The notes beneath the pieces are model-generated. The model was not told the DNA's origin. It worked only from the letters and a program-made list of their open reading frames with translations, and did not search any database. A DNA stretch of 64,000 bases from Deltaproteobacteria bacterium (GTDB taxonomy: Bacteria; Myxococcota; Kuafuiibacteriia; Kuafuiibacteriales; Kuafuiibacteriaceae), in contig JADJPE010000005.1 of the NCBI GenBank assembly GCA_016713425.1, positions 5,430,501 to 5,494,500 on the forward strand, in the 5' to 3' direction. Positions 1-8,132 of this stretch are shown in pieces. Each line of letters begins with the position of its first letter. Position 1 is the stretch's first letter. The position numbers and the translations under genes were made by a program.

Positions 1-2789
1 GCATCGTGCTGCCTGGCTGCCGCTTCGGCACGCTGCTTCTCGAGCCTCTGCGCTTCCGCGGTCTCGCGCGCAGCCTCCTCGGCGCGCGCGGCGCGGGCGG
101 CGTCCGCGGCCCGCGCTTCGGCCTCTGCCTTGGCGGTTTGCTCTCGAATCTCGGCCTCATGGGCCGCTGTCCTCATGGCCGCGATCTGTGAGTGCAGCGC
201 CTCGAGCTGAGCATTGTGTGCGGCCATCACTCGAAAGACCACGACCACGGCGACGACCAGCGCCAACGCCGACATCGCTGCAGTCAGCCACAGCGCGCGC
301 CGCATCGACCCATCGGATCCGCGGAGCCTCCGTGGAATCATAGACAGGACCGGCGTCGCCGCCGGCGTAACGCGCGCCGTGACCATGGGGATCGCACGCA
401 CGAGCGAAGGCATCGTCGCCGGCCGCACCGTCCCCGGCTTCTTCATCGGCCGCGCGACGGTGTCAGTGATCGGTGCAGCCAGCCGGGGCCGGGTCGCCGG
501 TCTCGGTTTTCGGACGTCGCTCGCCGGGATTCCGGGATTGAATTCGGGCAGATTCAGGCCGGCCCCCGCACCCCTGCGACCCGCAGCGTCGGAAGGGGTG
601 CGTTCGAAAGCGAGAGGATCGAGCGGACGCCGCGCTGAAGAATCACCGGCCGGCGGGAGGAGGGACGCCATCGCCGCAGCGCCTTCGCTCGCCGACGGGG
701 CACTGGGCGCCGAGGTTTCGCGGAGCGCGGCCATTCCGGCCGCGACGTCGGGCGCGCCAAGGTGCGTGGGCGCGTGATCGACGGGCCCAACGTGCCCGAC
801 GTGCCCGACGTGCCCGCCTCGATGAGGCGCATCGAGGAGATGGATCGAGGAGTTGCTGATCTCGCTCAGCTCGTCGAGCGCCGACTGCCGGACGATGTCT
901 GCGTCAAAGAAGGCCTGCGTCTGATCGGAATCGAGCCCATCCAGCGATGCGATGGTCTCCTCTTCTGATTCCTCGCCCGGGAGCTCAGCATCCAGCGCGA
1001 AATCATGGTCCAGACCCGGCGAAATCAATGGAACCAAGCCATGCGTCGGCGAGAGCACCAAGAGACCCGCGTCATGCTCACTCTGCGCGAGTGCCGGATG
1101 CGGCCTCGAGAACGGATACGGGCCCCGTGGCGCAAGCTCCGGCTCGTCGCTGTCTTCCTCTTCGACCGCAATGGGTACGTCGAGCGGGTACAGCTCCGAG
1201 CCGATGTCGGGCGGCGCGCTCTCGCCCATGGATGCACCCATGGATGCGTCCATCGTCTCGACGATCACCCCATGACTCGACGCGGGCTCCGCGTCCTCGA
1301 TCATATCGTCGTCGATCATGGAGAAACTGCCCGAGCCCTCGCGCGGCCGGGTCGTGGGCTGGGCATGGATGGTCAGCCGATCGATATCGGTCGGTGCGCC
1401 TTCATCCTTTGGTCGGTCGCCATCACCAGGCTCCTCGACGCCCAGCGCCGGCTCCTCGACGCCCAGGGCCCGTTCCTCGACGCGGCCGCCTTCGGGCGTT
1501 TGTGACTCAGCCTCGTCGCCGTGCGCTTGTGTGGCCGCGCGGTGGTCAGCGAGCTCGCCCCTACGAGCGCCGTCCTCGCCGCCCGCAAGGGCGCCGGACC
1601 GCGCAACGCTTGACAGCGCACGGCCCGACTCATCGGCTTGGGTCCCAAACTCTTCGGCTTCTTCGCGCCCGCTCTCGTTGACGACCGCAGCGTGCACGAC
1701 CTCGAGCGCACGATATTCCGCCAGTTCGACCTTGCGGGTTGGATCGTCGACCGCAGACGGTGGTGCCGGGCGCTCATCGACGTGGGGAGCCCCATCGTCC
1801 CCGGGACTCGCGAACGACAAGAGCGATGCACTCCCCTCGGGCCCTTCCGCGAGGCTGCTCATCAGGTCGTCGAGGAATCTCCGGGGTGAACGGTGACGTT
1901 CGCGCGGCTCTCGCGCCACCGCATGACGAATGAGGTCGGAAACTCGAGGTCCAAGCTGCGCCGCTGTCCTCTCGAGCGCACCGGGCTTGCCGTCGTCGTA
2001 GGGCACGCCCGTGAGCATCTCCGAGAGGATGACCCCCAGGCTGTAGATGTCGACCGCCGAATCGAGTTCCGCAACTTCGAGCCGGACCTCCGGGGCCAGA
2101 TATCGGAAATTGTGACCACGCGACTTCTGCACCGCGAGAAACGGCTTCCGCGGCAACCCTCTCAGAAGAGGAAAGTCGGTGACCTTCAGGAGGTCTGGCA
2201 GCACAATGACGTTGTCGGGCTTCAAGTTCCCGTGAAAAGTCGTCCGCGCCGTCCGATCGAGCGCATCCGAGAGCTGCATAAAGATCGCTCGGACCTCGGC
2301 CGGCTGAAAAACCTGGTGCTTCTCAACTCGAAGGTCGATGATCTTACGCAGCGAAAGGCCCTCGAGCAGCTCCATCGTGAAGAATGCGCGCTCGCCGTGC
2401 CAGCCGTCATCGAGGATCCGCACAACGTTCGGATGCTTCAGCTTCCGCGACAGCTTGATCTGACGCGAAAGCAGCCGCCGCTCGTCGACCGTCTGCACGA
2501 GCTTCGCATTCACGATCTTCAGCGCGACCTCGGTGCGGCTGTGTTCATCGAGCACCCGGTAGACGACACCGGTGCCCCCCGAACCCAGAATGGCGCGGAC
2601 ATTGTAGCGATCCGCGATTATCTCGCCCGTCTTGAACACCACGCCAAACGCCCGAGCGCTCGATGCCTGCCGAGCGCGGACCTCCGCCGTCGTCGCCCCG
2701 GTACGCACACCAGACGAAAGTTGCGTTCCGCAATTTGAGCAACCTGTCGCGCCATCCTGGACGTGGCTTCCGCAGCGATAACAGAGCAA
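1..2789 (-). CDS. Zinc-ribbon Ser/Thr kinase-like membrane protein (predicted pseudokinase), partial
   Basis: At least 929 residues; it runs off the left edge of the window. The start is TTG at 2789, chosen because an AGGAG lies 8 nt upstream and the next residues form a zinc ribbon (CYRC...CSNC, residues 3-20). A Hanks-type kinase domain follows (about 52-320): glycine loop GSGGTGVVY, VALKIV lysine, and an APE-like VRLEVAELDSAVDIYSLG helix. The catalytic HRDxKxxN loop reads HGNLKPDN, so the base Asp is Asn, and DFG reads DFP. A long acidic, Pro/Ala-rich linker follows with an HVG triplet repeat (789-815). Then come one membrane helix (ALWLTAAMSALALVVAVVVV, about residue 830) and an Ala/Glu coiled coil. 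By family this is a one-component signalling kinase. By its residues it is probably inactive or very weak. Confidence 0.85.
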   Translation of the reverse strand, partial: MLCYRCGSHVQDGATGCSNCGTQLSSGVRTGATTAEVRARQASSARAFGVVFKTGEIIADRYNVRAILGSGGTGVVYRVLDEHSRTEVALKIVNAKLVQTVDERRLLSRQIKLSRKLKHPNVVRILDDGWHGERAFFTMELLEGLSLRKIIDLRVEKHQVFQPAEVRAIFMQLSDALDRTARTTFHGNLKPDNVIVLPDLLKVTDFPLLRGLPRKPFLAVQKSRGHNFRYLAPEVRLEVAELDSAVDIYSLGVILSEMLTGVPYDDGKPGALERTAAQLGPRVSDLIRHAVAREPRERHRSPRRFLDDLMSSLAEGPEGSASLLSFASPGDDGAPHVDERPAPPSAVDDPTRKVELAEYRALEVVHAAVVNESGREEAEEFGTQADESGRALSSVARSGALAGGEDGARRGELADHRAATQAHGDEAESQTPEGGRVEERALGVEEPALGVEEPGDGDRPKDEGAPTDIDRLTIHAQPTTRPREGSGSFSMIDDDMIEDAEPASSHGVIVETMDASMGASMGESAPPDIGSELYPLDVPIAVEEEDSDEPELAPRGPYPFSRPHPALAQSEHDAGLLVLSPTHGLVPLISPGLDHDFALDAELPGEESEEETIASLDGLDSDQTQAFFDADIVRQSALDELSEISNSSIHLLDAPHRGGHVGHVGHVGPVDHAPTHLGAPDVAAGMAALRETSAPSAPSASEGAAAMASLLPPAGDSSARRPLDPLAFERTPSDAAGRRGAGAGLNLPEFNPGIPASDVRKPRPATRPRLAAPITDTVARPMKKPGTVRPATMPSLVRAIPMVTARVTPAATPVLSMIPRRLRGSDGSMRRALWLTAAMSALALVVAVVVVFRVMAAHNAQLEALHSQIAAMRTAAHEAEIREQTAKAEAEARAADAARAARAEEAARETAEAQRLEKQRAEAAARQHD

Positions 2790-2969
2790 GACGTCGACTC
2801 CTGTTTCCGACTCTAAGAGACCCTAAGAGGTAGGCTCTTCTCTATCCCTGGACAGAGAAAGGTTCCAGTCCCCCGCTCTGACTCATACGCGAAGGCCCCC
2901 ATCGGGGGCATCGGTCAACGCGCCATCTCGGGAGGCCACGCAATCCGGGGTCTGGAACTCAGGGGCCGA
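2790..2969. other. Intergenic region; weak hairpin after dut
   Basis: 180 bp between the kinase-like gene and dut. A 6-bp GCCCCC/GGGGGC hairpin lies at 2895-2909, downstream of dut on the minus strand. It has no T-run, so it is only a weak terminator candidate. I could not recognise a promoter for the kinase-like gene here. Confidence 0.35.
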
Positions 2970-3422
2970 TCAACGACCGGTGTGGCCGAAGCCCTGGCCG
3001 CCGCGCGATGAGCCGCTCAAGGCCTCGGCATCCTCAACGAGAACGTGTGTCACGGGCGCAACGACGAGTTGGGCGATTCGATCCCCCAACGTGATCCGAT
3101 AGGGCTCATGCCCGTGGTTGATGAGCAAGACCTTGATCTCGCCGCGATAGTCCTCGTCGATGGTACCGGGGGTGTTCAGAACCGTGATCCCATGGCGCCA
3201 CGCGAGCCCCGAACGAGGTCGAACCTGTCCCTCGTGACCAGGCGGCAGCTCGATCTCAAGGCCCGTCCTGACCATGGCACGTCCCCCGACCGGGATATCG
3301 ACCGACTCCATGGCCGCAAGATCGAGTCCCGCCGCGCCCTCGGTTCCGTAGGCTGGGAGAGGCAGATGCTTCGGGCGATCGCCAAGGCGTCGAACCTTGA
3401 GTATCGGTTTCACAACAGGCAC
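2970..3422 (-). CDS. dut: dUTP diphosphatase
   Basis: Hydrolyses dUTP to dUMP and pyrophosphate, keeping uracil out of DNA and feeding dTMP synthesis; a cytosolic homotrimer. The protein is 150 aa, the normal length. All five trimeric dUTPase motifs are present: AGLDLA (31-36), PRSGLAW (69-75), the uracil-binding hairpin GTIDEDYRG (86-94), RIAQLV (115-120) and the C-terminal GSSRGGQGFGHTG. The start is GTG at 3422 with GAGGA 7 nt upstream. It lies 70 bp after pnp on the same strand and is probably co-transcribed with rpsO-pnp. The spacer holds a GATCTC hexamer repeat (about 3438-3457). Confidence 0.96.
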   Translation of the reverse strand: MPVVKPILKVRRLGDRPKHLPLPAYGTEGAAGLDLAAMESVDIPVGGRAMVRTGLEIELPPGHEGQVRPRSGLAWRHGITVLNTPGTIDEDYRGEIKVLLINHGHEPYRITLGDRIAQLVVAPVTHVLVEDAEALSGSSRGGQGFGHTGR

Positions 3423-3492
3423 GGGCGTTCCTCGATCCCGATCTCGATCTCGATCATCCGCCGGAGACCGGATCGGGCCAGTCTGGTGTGAG

Positions 3493-5604
3493 CTAGTCGA
3501 TGGAAGCTTTCTGACCGATCGCTTCTTTGCGCGACAGCCGGATCTTGCCCTGACGATCGATGTTGATCACTTTCACGAGGACCTCGTCACCCTCGCGCAC
3601 CACGTCTTCAACGCGGTTGACGCGCTTCTCTGCCAAATCGGAGATGTGAACGAGGCCATCGGTTCCCGGAAAGATCTCCACGAAGGCACCAAAGTCCGTG
3701 CACTTGCGGACGTTGCCCAAGTAGATCTTGCCCACCTCGGGCTCGCGGGTGATGTCCTTGATGAGGCGGATCGCCTTCTCGACCATATCCGAGTCGGCCG
3801 ACGCGATGCTGATCGTTCCGTCGTCTGCGATGTCGATCGAGGCTCCGGTCTTTGCGACCAAGTCCTTGATCACCTTGCCGCCCGGGCCGATGACGTCCTT
3901 GATGCGCTCGGTCTTCACCTTGATCTTCGTGATTCGAGGCGCCCATTTCGAGATCTCCGCGCGCGGCGCGTCGATGGTCTTCGACATCTCGTTCAAGATG
4001 TGAAGGCGGCCTTCGCGCGCTTGGTCGAGCGCACGCTCGAGCGTCTCTCGACTCACACCCGTCAGCTTGATGTCCATCTGGACCGCCGTAACGCCATTGC
4101 GGGTTCCGCAGACCTTGAAGTCCATGTCGCCGAGGTGATCCTCGTCGCCCAGGATGTCGGAGAGAATCGCGATCTTGCCGTCGTGCTCGATGAGCCCCAT
4201 CGCAATGCCGGCCGCCATCGACTTCAATGGTACGCCACCATCCATCAGCGCCAACGTCGCCCCGCAAACGGTCGCCATCGACGACGACCCATTGGACTCC
4301 GTAATCTCGGAGACAATGCGAACGGTATACGGGAAGGCCTCTTGGCTCGGCAGCAACAGCTCGAGGGCACGCTCTGCCAACTTCCCGTGCCCGATCTCGC
4401 GCCGACCGGGCGATCGAAGTGGCTTCGTCTCACCCACAGAGTACGGCGGGAAGTTGTAGTGCAGAAGGAAGCGATTGAACGAGAAGCCGGCCAACGTGTC
4501 GAGCTTCTGCTCATCTTGGCTCGTGCCGAGCGTCGCAGTCACGATCGCCTGAGTCTCGCCGCGTTGAAACAGCGCCGAACCGTGCACTCGCGGGAGCGTG
4601 CCCACTTCGCAAAGAATCGGTCGGATGTCCTTGGTCCCGCGCCCGTCGAGGCGGCGACCCGTCTCGACGATCATCGATCGGACCATGTTGTACTTGAGGT
4701 CGCCGTAAGCACCCTTCGCCAGCTTTTCCTTCGCGGCAAAGGCCTCCTCACCGAGTTCAGACTTCAGGCCCTGCACGACCTCGTTCTTGGCCTTGTCGAA
4801 CGCATCGGCCCGCGCCGCCTTCTCGGCCGTGGCCATCGCGACCTTCAGCCCGGGTGTCGCCAATTCGGAGACCCGGTGGGCAATCGCCGGGTCAGACTCC
4901 GCCATCGGAGGCTCCCGCTTCGTCTTGCCGATCTCGGCCCGCAGACTCTCCTGGAACTCGATCAAAGGCAGGCACGTCTCGTGTGCGAACAAGAGAGCGT
5001 CCACAATCGCCGATTCCGGGACTTCGTTCGCGCCGCCCTCGACCATCGTGATCGCCGAACGGCTGCAAGAAACGATGAGGTCGATGTCCGAACGTTCCCT
5101 TTGGTCCTGCCCGGGGTTCGCGACCAGATGCCCATCGACACGTCCAACACGAACCGCCGCAATCGGACCTGCAAACGGGATCTCTGACACCGACAACGCG
5201 AGCGATGCGCCCACCAGTGCAGAAACATCCGTCGGATGGTCTGCATCATAGGAAAGCACAGTGGCCACCACCTGCGTTTCGCATCGCCACGTCTTCGGGA
5301 AAAGCGGCCTCAGCGAGCGGTCGATGATGCGCGAAATCAAAGTCTCGTGATCTCGCGGTCGCCCTTCGCGCTTGTAGAATCCGCCCGGGATCCGACCAGC
5401 CGCGAAGGTCTTTTCGATGTAGTCAACCGTCAGAGGCATGAAGTCCATGCCCGGCCGCGGCTCCTTCGCCACGCAGACGGTGGCCAGGACTGAGGAGTCA
5501 CCAAAGGAGACGAGGGTGGACCCCGCCGCCTGCTTTGCAATGTGGCCCAGGCTGAACTTGAGCTCTTTGTCTCCAACCCGAACGGTCCGCTCGATATGCG
5601 TCAT
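3493..5604 (-). CDS. pnp: Polyribonucleotide nucleotidyltransferase (PNPase)
   Basis: Phosphorolytic 3'-5' exoribonuclease of the RNA degradosome. The 703-aa length is typical. Two RNase PH-like domains (about 1-230 and 310-545) flank a helical linker. They are followed by a KH domain (IKDVIGPGGKVIKDL) and an S1 domain (GKIYLGNVRKCTDFGAFVEIF). I chose ATG 5604 (MTHIERTVRVG). A TTG four codons upstream is in frame but has no better ribosome site; GGGAAG lies just before the ATG. The gene follows rpsO, as in most bacteria, and the 363-bp spacer carries a long RNA stem (5757-5863) likely to control this gene. Confidence 0.97.
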   Translation of the reverse strand: MTHIERTVRVGDKELKFSLGHIAKQAAGSTLVSFGDSSVLATVCVAKEPRPGMDFMPLTVDYIEKTFAAGRIPGGFYKREGRPRDHETLISRIIDRSLRPLFPKTWRCETQVVATVLSYDADHPTDVSALVGASLALSVSEIPFAGPIAAVRVGRVDGHLVANPGQDQRERSDIDLIVSCSRSAITMVEGGANEVPESAIVDALLFAHETCLPLIEFQESLRAEIGKTKREPPMAESDPAIAHRVSELATPGLKVAMATAEKAARADAFDKAKNEVVQGLKSELGEEAFAAKEKLAKGAYGDLKYNMVRSMIVETGRRLDGRGTKDIRPILCEVGTLPRVHGSALFQRGETQAIVTATLGTSQDEQKLDTLAGFSFNRFLLHYNFPPYSVGETKPLRSPGRREIGHGKLAERALELLLPSQEAFPYTVRIVSEITESNGSSSMATVCGATLALMDGGVPLKSMAAGIAMGLIEHDGKIAILSDILGDEDHLGDMDFKVCGTRNGVTAVQMDIKLTGVSRETLERALDQAREGRLHILNEMSKTIDAPRAEISKWAPRITKIKVKTERIKDVIGPGGKVIKDLVAKTGASIDIADDGTISIASADSDMVEKAIRLIKDITREPEVGKIYLGNVRKCTDFGAFVEIFPGTDGLVHISDLAEKRVNRVEDVVREGDEVLVKVINIDRQGKIRLSRKEAIGQKASID

Positions 5605-5756
5605 AACTCTTCCCAACTCTCTGTGCGCAAAACTGCGCCTGCGGCCCAGGATCTGAAGGCCCCGACAAGACCGCTCATCCGGCGCTCATGGTCGCCGAGC
5701 GAAGGGGCTGACGTTTTGTTGAGAAGGGAACCGTTGGGCGTGTTCGCGAACGCGTC

Positions 5757-5863
5757 GGTAGATCGAGCAATGAGCTGAGCGGACGAAAGCAAAAGCGGTT
5801 CGGATGGCTCGTCAGAAGACGCAAATACCTCAAGAACCCACTCAGCCCATTGCTCGACCTACC
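5757..5863 (-). promoter_or_regulatory. Long RNA stem-loop in the rpsO-pnp leader (RNase III-type target candidate)
   Basis: The arms 5757-5779 and 5841-5863 are inverted repeats, identical at 21 of 23 positions. Read on the minus strand, the sense strand of rpsO-pnp, the two differences become G-U pairs, so the RNA forms an unbroken 23-bp helix. On the other strand they would be A-C mismatches. The 61-nt loop can form a small inner helix (GGTTC/GAACC) around the 21-nt repeat. In E. coli the pnp leader has a stem cut by RNase III that starts PNPase autoregulation. Equivalence here is inferred from position and shape. Confidence 0.7.
5799..5819 (-). repeat. 21-nt dispersed repeat, copy 1
   Basis: The plus-strand core GGCTCGTCAGAAGA lies in the loop of the rpsO-pnp stem. 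It matches 14924-14944 at 20 of 21 positions. Both copies have the same orientation relative to the upstream minus-strand gene, 3' of rpsO and 3' of ileS. Confidence 0.6.
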
Positions 5864-5967
5864 AACGCCGAACGCCTCTTCGGAGGCATCATCGACCATC
5901 CGGAGGCGGACGTCTAGTCCGTGTTCCCTGGAACCTTCATCTCAGCGTAAGCCCCTAGAAACACGAA

Positions 5968-6237
5968 CTATTTGCGAAGTCCAAGCTCGCCGATCAGGCT
6001 ACGATAGCGGGCCTCGCTCCGGCTCCTCAGATAGTCGAGAAGTCGGCGACGACGTCCCACCATCCTGAGAAGGCCCCGTCGACTGTGGTGATCCTTCTTG
6101 TGTGCCGAAAAGTGGCCTTGGAGATCATCAATTCGGGCGGTAAGGAGGGCGATCTGGACCTCAGGGCTGCCCGTATCACCCTCTTTGCGTGCGTGTTTGC
6201 CTATGATTGAGGCTTTCTTCTCCTGAAGAAGAGGCAT
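5968..6237 (-). CDS. rpsO: 30S ribosomal protein S15
   Basis: Primary 16S rRNA-binding protein of the small subunit platform. It is 89 aa, the standard length. The family core is clear: KHARKEGDTGSPEVQIALL, then HxxDHHSRRGLL and a VGRRRRLLDYL helix. The start is ATG 6237 (MPLLQEKKAS), with GGGAG about 10 nt upstream. An in-frame GTG 26 codons earlier is rejected because it would overlap the promoter. It has its own promoter and precedes pnp. Confidence 0.97.
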   Translation of the reverse strand: MPLLQEKKASIIGKHARKEGDTGSPEVQIALLTARIDDLQGHFSAHKKDHHSRRGLLRMVGRRRRLLDYLRSRSEARYRSLIGELGLRK

Positions 6238-6286
6238 TTCTACTGTACTCCCAACTATTTCGAGAACAATTTCGGTAACTCGGACC

Positions 6287-6315
6287 CTTCTAGGAGGCGC
6301 GTCAGGCCCTGTCAA
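6287..6315 (-). promoter_or_regulatory. Sigma70-type promoter for rpsO-pnp
   Basis: On the minus strand a perfect -35 TTGACA (6310-6315) is followed after exactly 17 nt by TAGAAG (6287-6292, four of six matches to TATAAT). The expected start point is near 6280, giving a 5' leader of about 40 nt before rpsO. It sits between truB and rpsO. Confidence 0.7.
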
Positions 6316-6345
6316 TCGATCGTTTTGCGCGGGTTAACAACTAAT

Positions 6346-7311
6346 TCATCCAAGCGTGTCGGGCTGAGCCAACACGCACGCATAGCGTAGCAGCGCCTCG
6401 CACCCCGGTTGCCGGGGCGCGTCAGCGCCCTCGAACAACGAGATCCCTACCGCTGCAAGCGCGCCGTCCGGTCCCCTCAAGGCCAGAAACGACTCGCGGG
6501 TCACCGAGGCCGGAAGCCCTTCCTCACCGAGATGTTCGCGGGTGAGCGGTCGGCCATGGGCGACCTCCCAGAGTGCCCGCGCGCTCAGGACCACGGTCGG
6601 CAGATGAGCGAGGGCGTCGGCCATCGAGCTCAGCTCATGGGGGAGGCCCTCGAGCGACGCAAGGTTTCGCGCCGCCCCCACCGTCCGGGCGCCTACGGCG
6701 GTCCGCCGTAGACTCGCAAGGTGGGCCGGAAGCGACAGGGCCGCGCCAAATTGCACCGCCAACGAGCGCACATAAGTGCCCTTCGAAACGCGAGTCCGAA
6801 AATACACGCGCTCGCCGTCGAAACTCGTCACGTCGAAGGATTCGATCCGCACCCAGCGCCTCGGCGAAACGACCTCATCCCCGCGACGGGCGCGCGCGTA
6901 GAGCCGCTCGCCCTGAACCTTCACCGCGGAAAAGGCGGGAACTTCTTGCTCGAGATTCCCCCGGAGACTGGCCGCTACCGCCTCGATCTCCTGGGCTGTC
7001 AACTTGGGGACCGGCCTTTCCTCGACCACGTCGCCCTCTGCATCCCAGGTGGTCGTTGAAGAGCCCAGCGCGACGACACCTTCGTACGTTTTCTCGGTCG
7101 CCTCAATGAACCGACTGATCCGGGTGGCTCGTCCCAGCGTCAGCACGAGAAGCCCCGTAGCCATCGGGTCCAACGTCCCCGTGTGGCCCACCTCGCGCTG
7201 CCCAAAGATGCGCCGAACGCGGGCGACGACATCGTGGCTGGTCCAGCCGCGGGGTTTGTCGAGCTCCAAAACACCCGTTTGGGCGTCGGCCCGTGGCCGC
7301 CGGCCGCTCAC
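6346..7311 (-). CDS. truB: tRNA pseudouridine(55) synthase
   Basis: Isomerises U55 in the T-loop of tRNAs to pseudouridine. The 321 aa begin with the family signature LDKPRGWTSHDVV. The catalytic Asp is D48 in GHTGTLDPMATG. Later come the Y in KTYEGVV and the R-G-TYVRSL motif. The start is GTG 7311, whose GTGA overlaps the stop codon of rbfA by 4 nt, indicating translational coupling. The C-terminal third (after about 240) is the variable PUA-like part. Confidence 0.96.
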   Translation of the reverse strand: MSGRRPRADAQTGVLELDKPRGWTSHDVVARVRRIFGQREVGHTGTLDPMATGLLVLTLGRATRISRFIEATEKTYEGVVALGSSTTTWDAEGDVVEERPVPKLTAQEIEAVAASLRGNLEQEVPAFSAVKVQGERLYARARRGDEVVSPRRWVRIESFDVTSFDGERVYFRTRVSKGTYVRSLAVQFGAALSLPAHLASLRRTAVGARTVGAARNLASLEGLPHELSSMADALAHLPTVVLSARALWEVAHGRPLTREHLGEEGLPASVTRESFLALRGPDGALAAVGISLFEGADAPRQPGCEALLRYACVLAQPDTLG

Positions 7312-7784
7312 GGATCAGAATCCTGGCCCGCGGACTCTTCTTCCGGATTCGGATTCGGATTCAGATTCGGATCTTGTTGTGGGTGTTGGCCGCGGTCCTG
7401 CTCCACAACGTCCCGAAGAAGCGCCTCCATCCGCGCGCCATTTGCGATGCTTCCATCGTAGTCGAAGCGAAGATGCGGTGTGAAACGAAGTCCTGTGCGT
7501 GCGGACAGCATTCGTTTCATCTCGTTGGAAGCCGAACCGAGCCCGTCGAGGACATCCTCGATCGTAGCCTTGTCGTCCGGGAAGATGGACACAAAGCAAC
7601 GAGCAAGCTTCAGATCGGGTGACATGTCGACGCCGGTGATCGTCACCAACGACGCTCGCTCGAGGCGAGGGTCTTTGATGTGACCCTCATGAAGAACCTC
7701 GGAAAGTGTCTGGCGAACCAACTCTCCGACCTGGACGGGCCGACCGCCGGCGCCTCGCTGGGGCTTCTTCTTCGTGCGTGCCAT
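7308..7784 (-). CDS. rbfA: 30S ribosome-binding factor A
   Basis: Assembly factor that binds the 30S subunit late in 16S maturation. The fold is a single KH-like domain: VGELVRQTLSEVLHE at the start, ITGVDMSPDLKLARCFVS in the middle, RFTPHLRFDYDGS near residue 105. At 158 aa it is longer than usual because of a low-complexity tail (NLNPNPNPEEES) encoded by GGATTC-type hexamer repeats (about 7335-7372). It ends in the GTGA that starts truB. Confidence 0.93.
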   Translation of the reverse strand: MARTKKKPQRGAGGRPVQVGELVRQTLSEVLHEGHIKDPRLERASLVTITGVDMSPDLKLARCFVSIFPDDKATIEDVLDGLGSASNEMKRMLSARTGLRFTPHLRFDYDGSIANGARMEALLRDVVEQDRGQHPQQDPNLNPNPNPEEESAGQDSDP

Positions 7785-7807
7785 CAGAAATATCAGGAAT
7801 GGAAATA

Positions 7808-8122
7808 TCAGAAATGCAGCAGCTCGAGGCGTTCATCCTGAAGATCCGCCTGGCCGAGGGTGTAGTCGGCCACCGCAGACCTCACTTTGTCCAGCACCGA
7901 GTTCACATACGCCTGGTCGTTGGCGACCATCGCGATACCGAGGCAAGCGCGACGATGCTCGTCGTTGAAATCGACCTCGGCGATGGCGACGCCAAAGCGA
8001 TGTCGAATCCGTTCCACCACGCTCTTGACGACTCTCCGCTTCGCCTTCAGCGAATCGGCTTCGACGATCGAGAGCGTGAGCTCCAGGACACCAACCACCA
8101 CGGCTCGATCCACTCTGCGCAC
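7808..8122 (-). CDS. YlxP-like DUF503 protein
   Basis: A 104-aa member of the small DUF503 family (YlxP in Bacillus), usually found between infB and rbfA as it is here. It shows the family pattern VVVGVLELTLSIVEADSLKAKRRVVKSVVERIRHRFGVAIAEV (first half given; residues 8-50) and a C-terminal LQDERLELLHF. The biochemical role is unproven; context points to ribosome assembly or initiation. It starts 10 nt after the infB stop. The gap to rbfA holds a GAAATATCAG direct repeat. Confidence 0.9.
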   Translation of the reverse strand: MRRVDRAVVVGVLELTLSIVEADSLKAKRRVVKSVVERIRHRFGVAIAEVDFNDEHRRACLGIAMVANDQAYVNSVLDKVRSAVADYTLGQADLQDERLELLHF

Positions 8123-8132
8123 CGAGGAGAGA

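Larger units (their letters stand above)
5605..5967 (-). other. rpsO-pnp intergenic region / pnp leader
   Basis: 363 bp with no convincing reading frame. It contains the long inverted repeat at 5757-5779/5841-5863 and one copy of a 21-nt sequence (5799-5819) that recurs at 14924-14944. No intrinsic terminator with a T-run separates rpsO from pnp, so read-through from the rpsO promoter into pnp is expected. Confidence 0.6.

Noticed and set aside
3397..5187. Long open frame on the plus strand opposite pnp
   Set aside because: It is antisense to a clear PNPase gene, has no family motif, and long antisense frames are expected at this GC content. The same holds for plus-strand frames opposite infB (7887-9674, 10128-11285).
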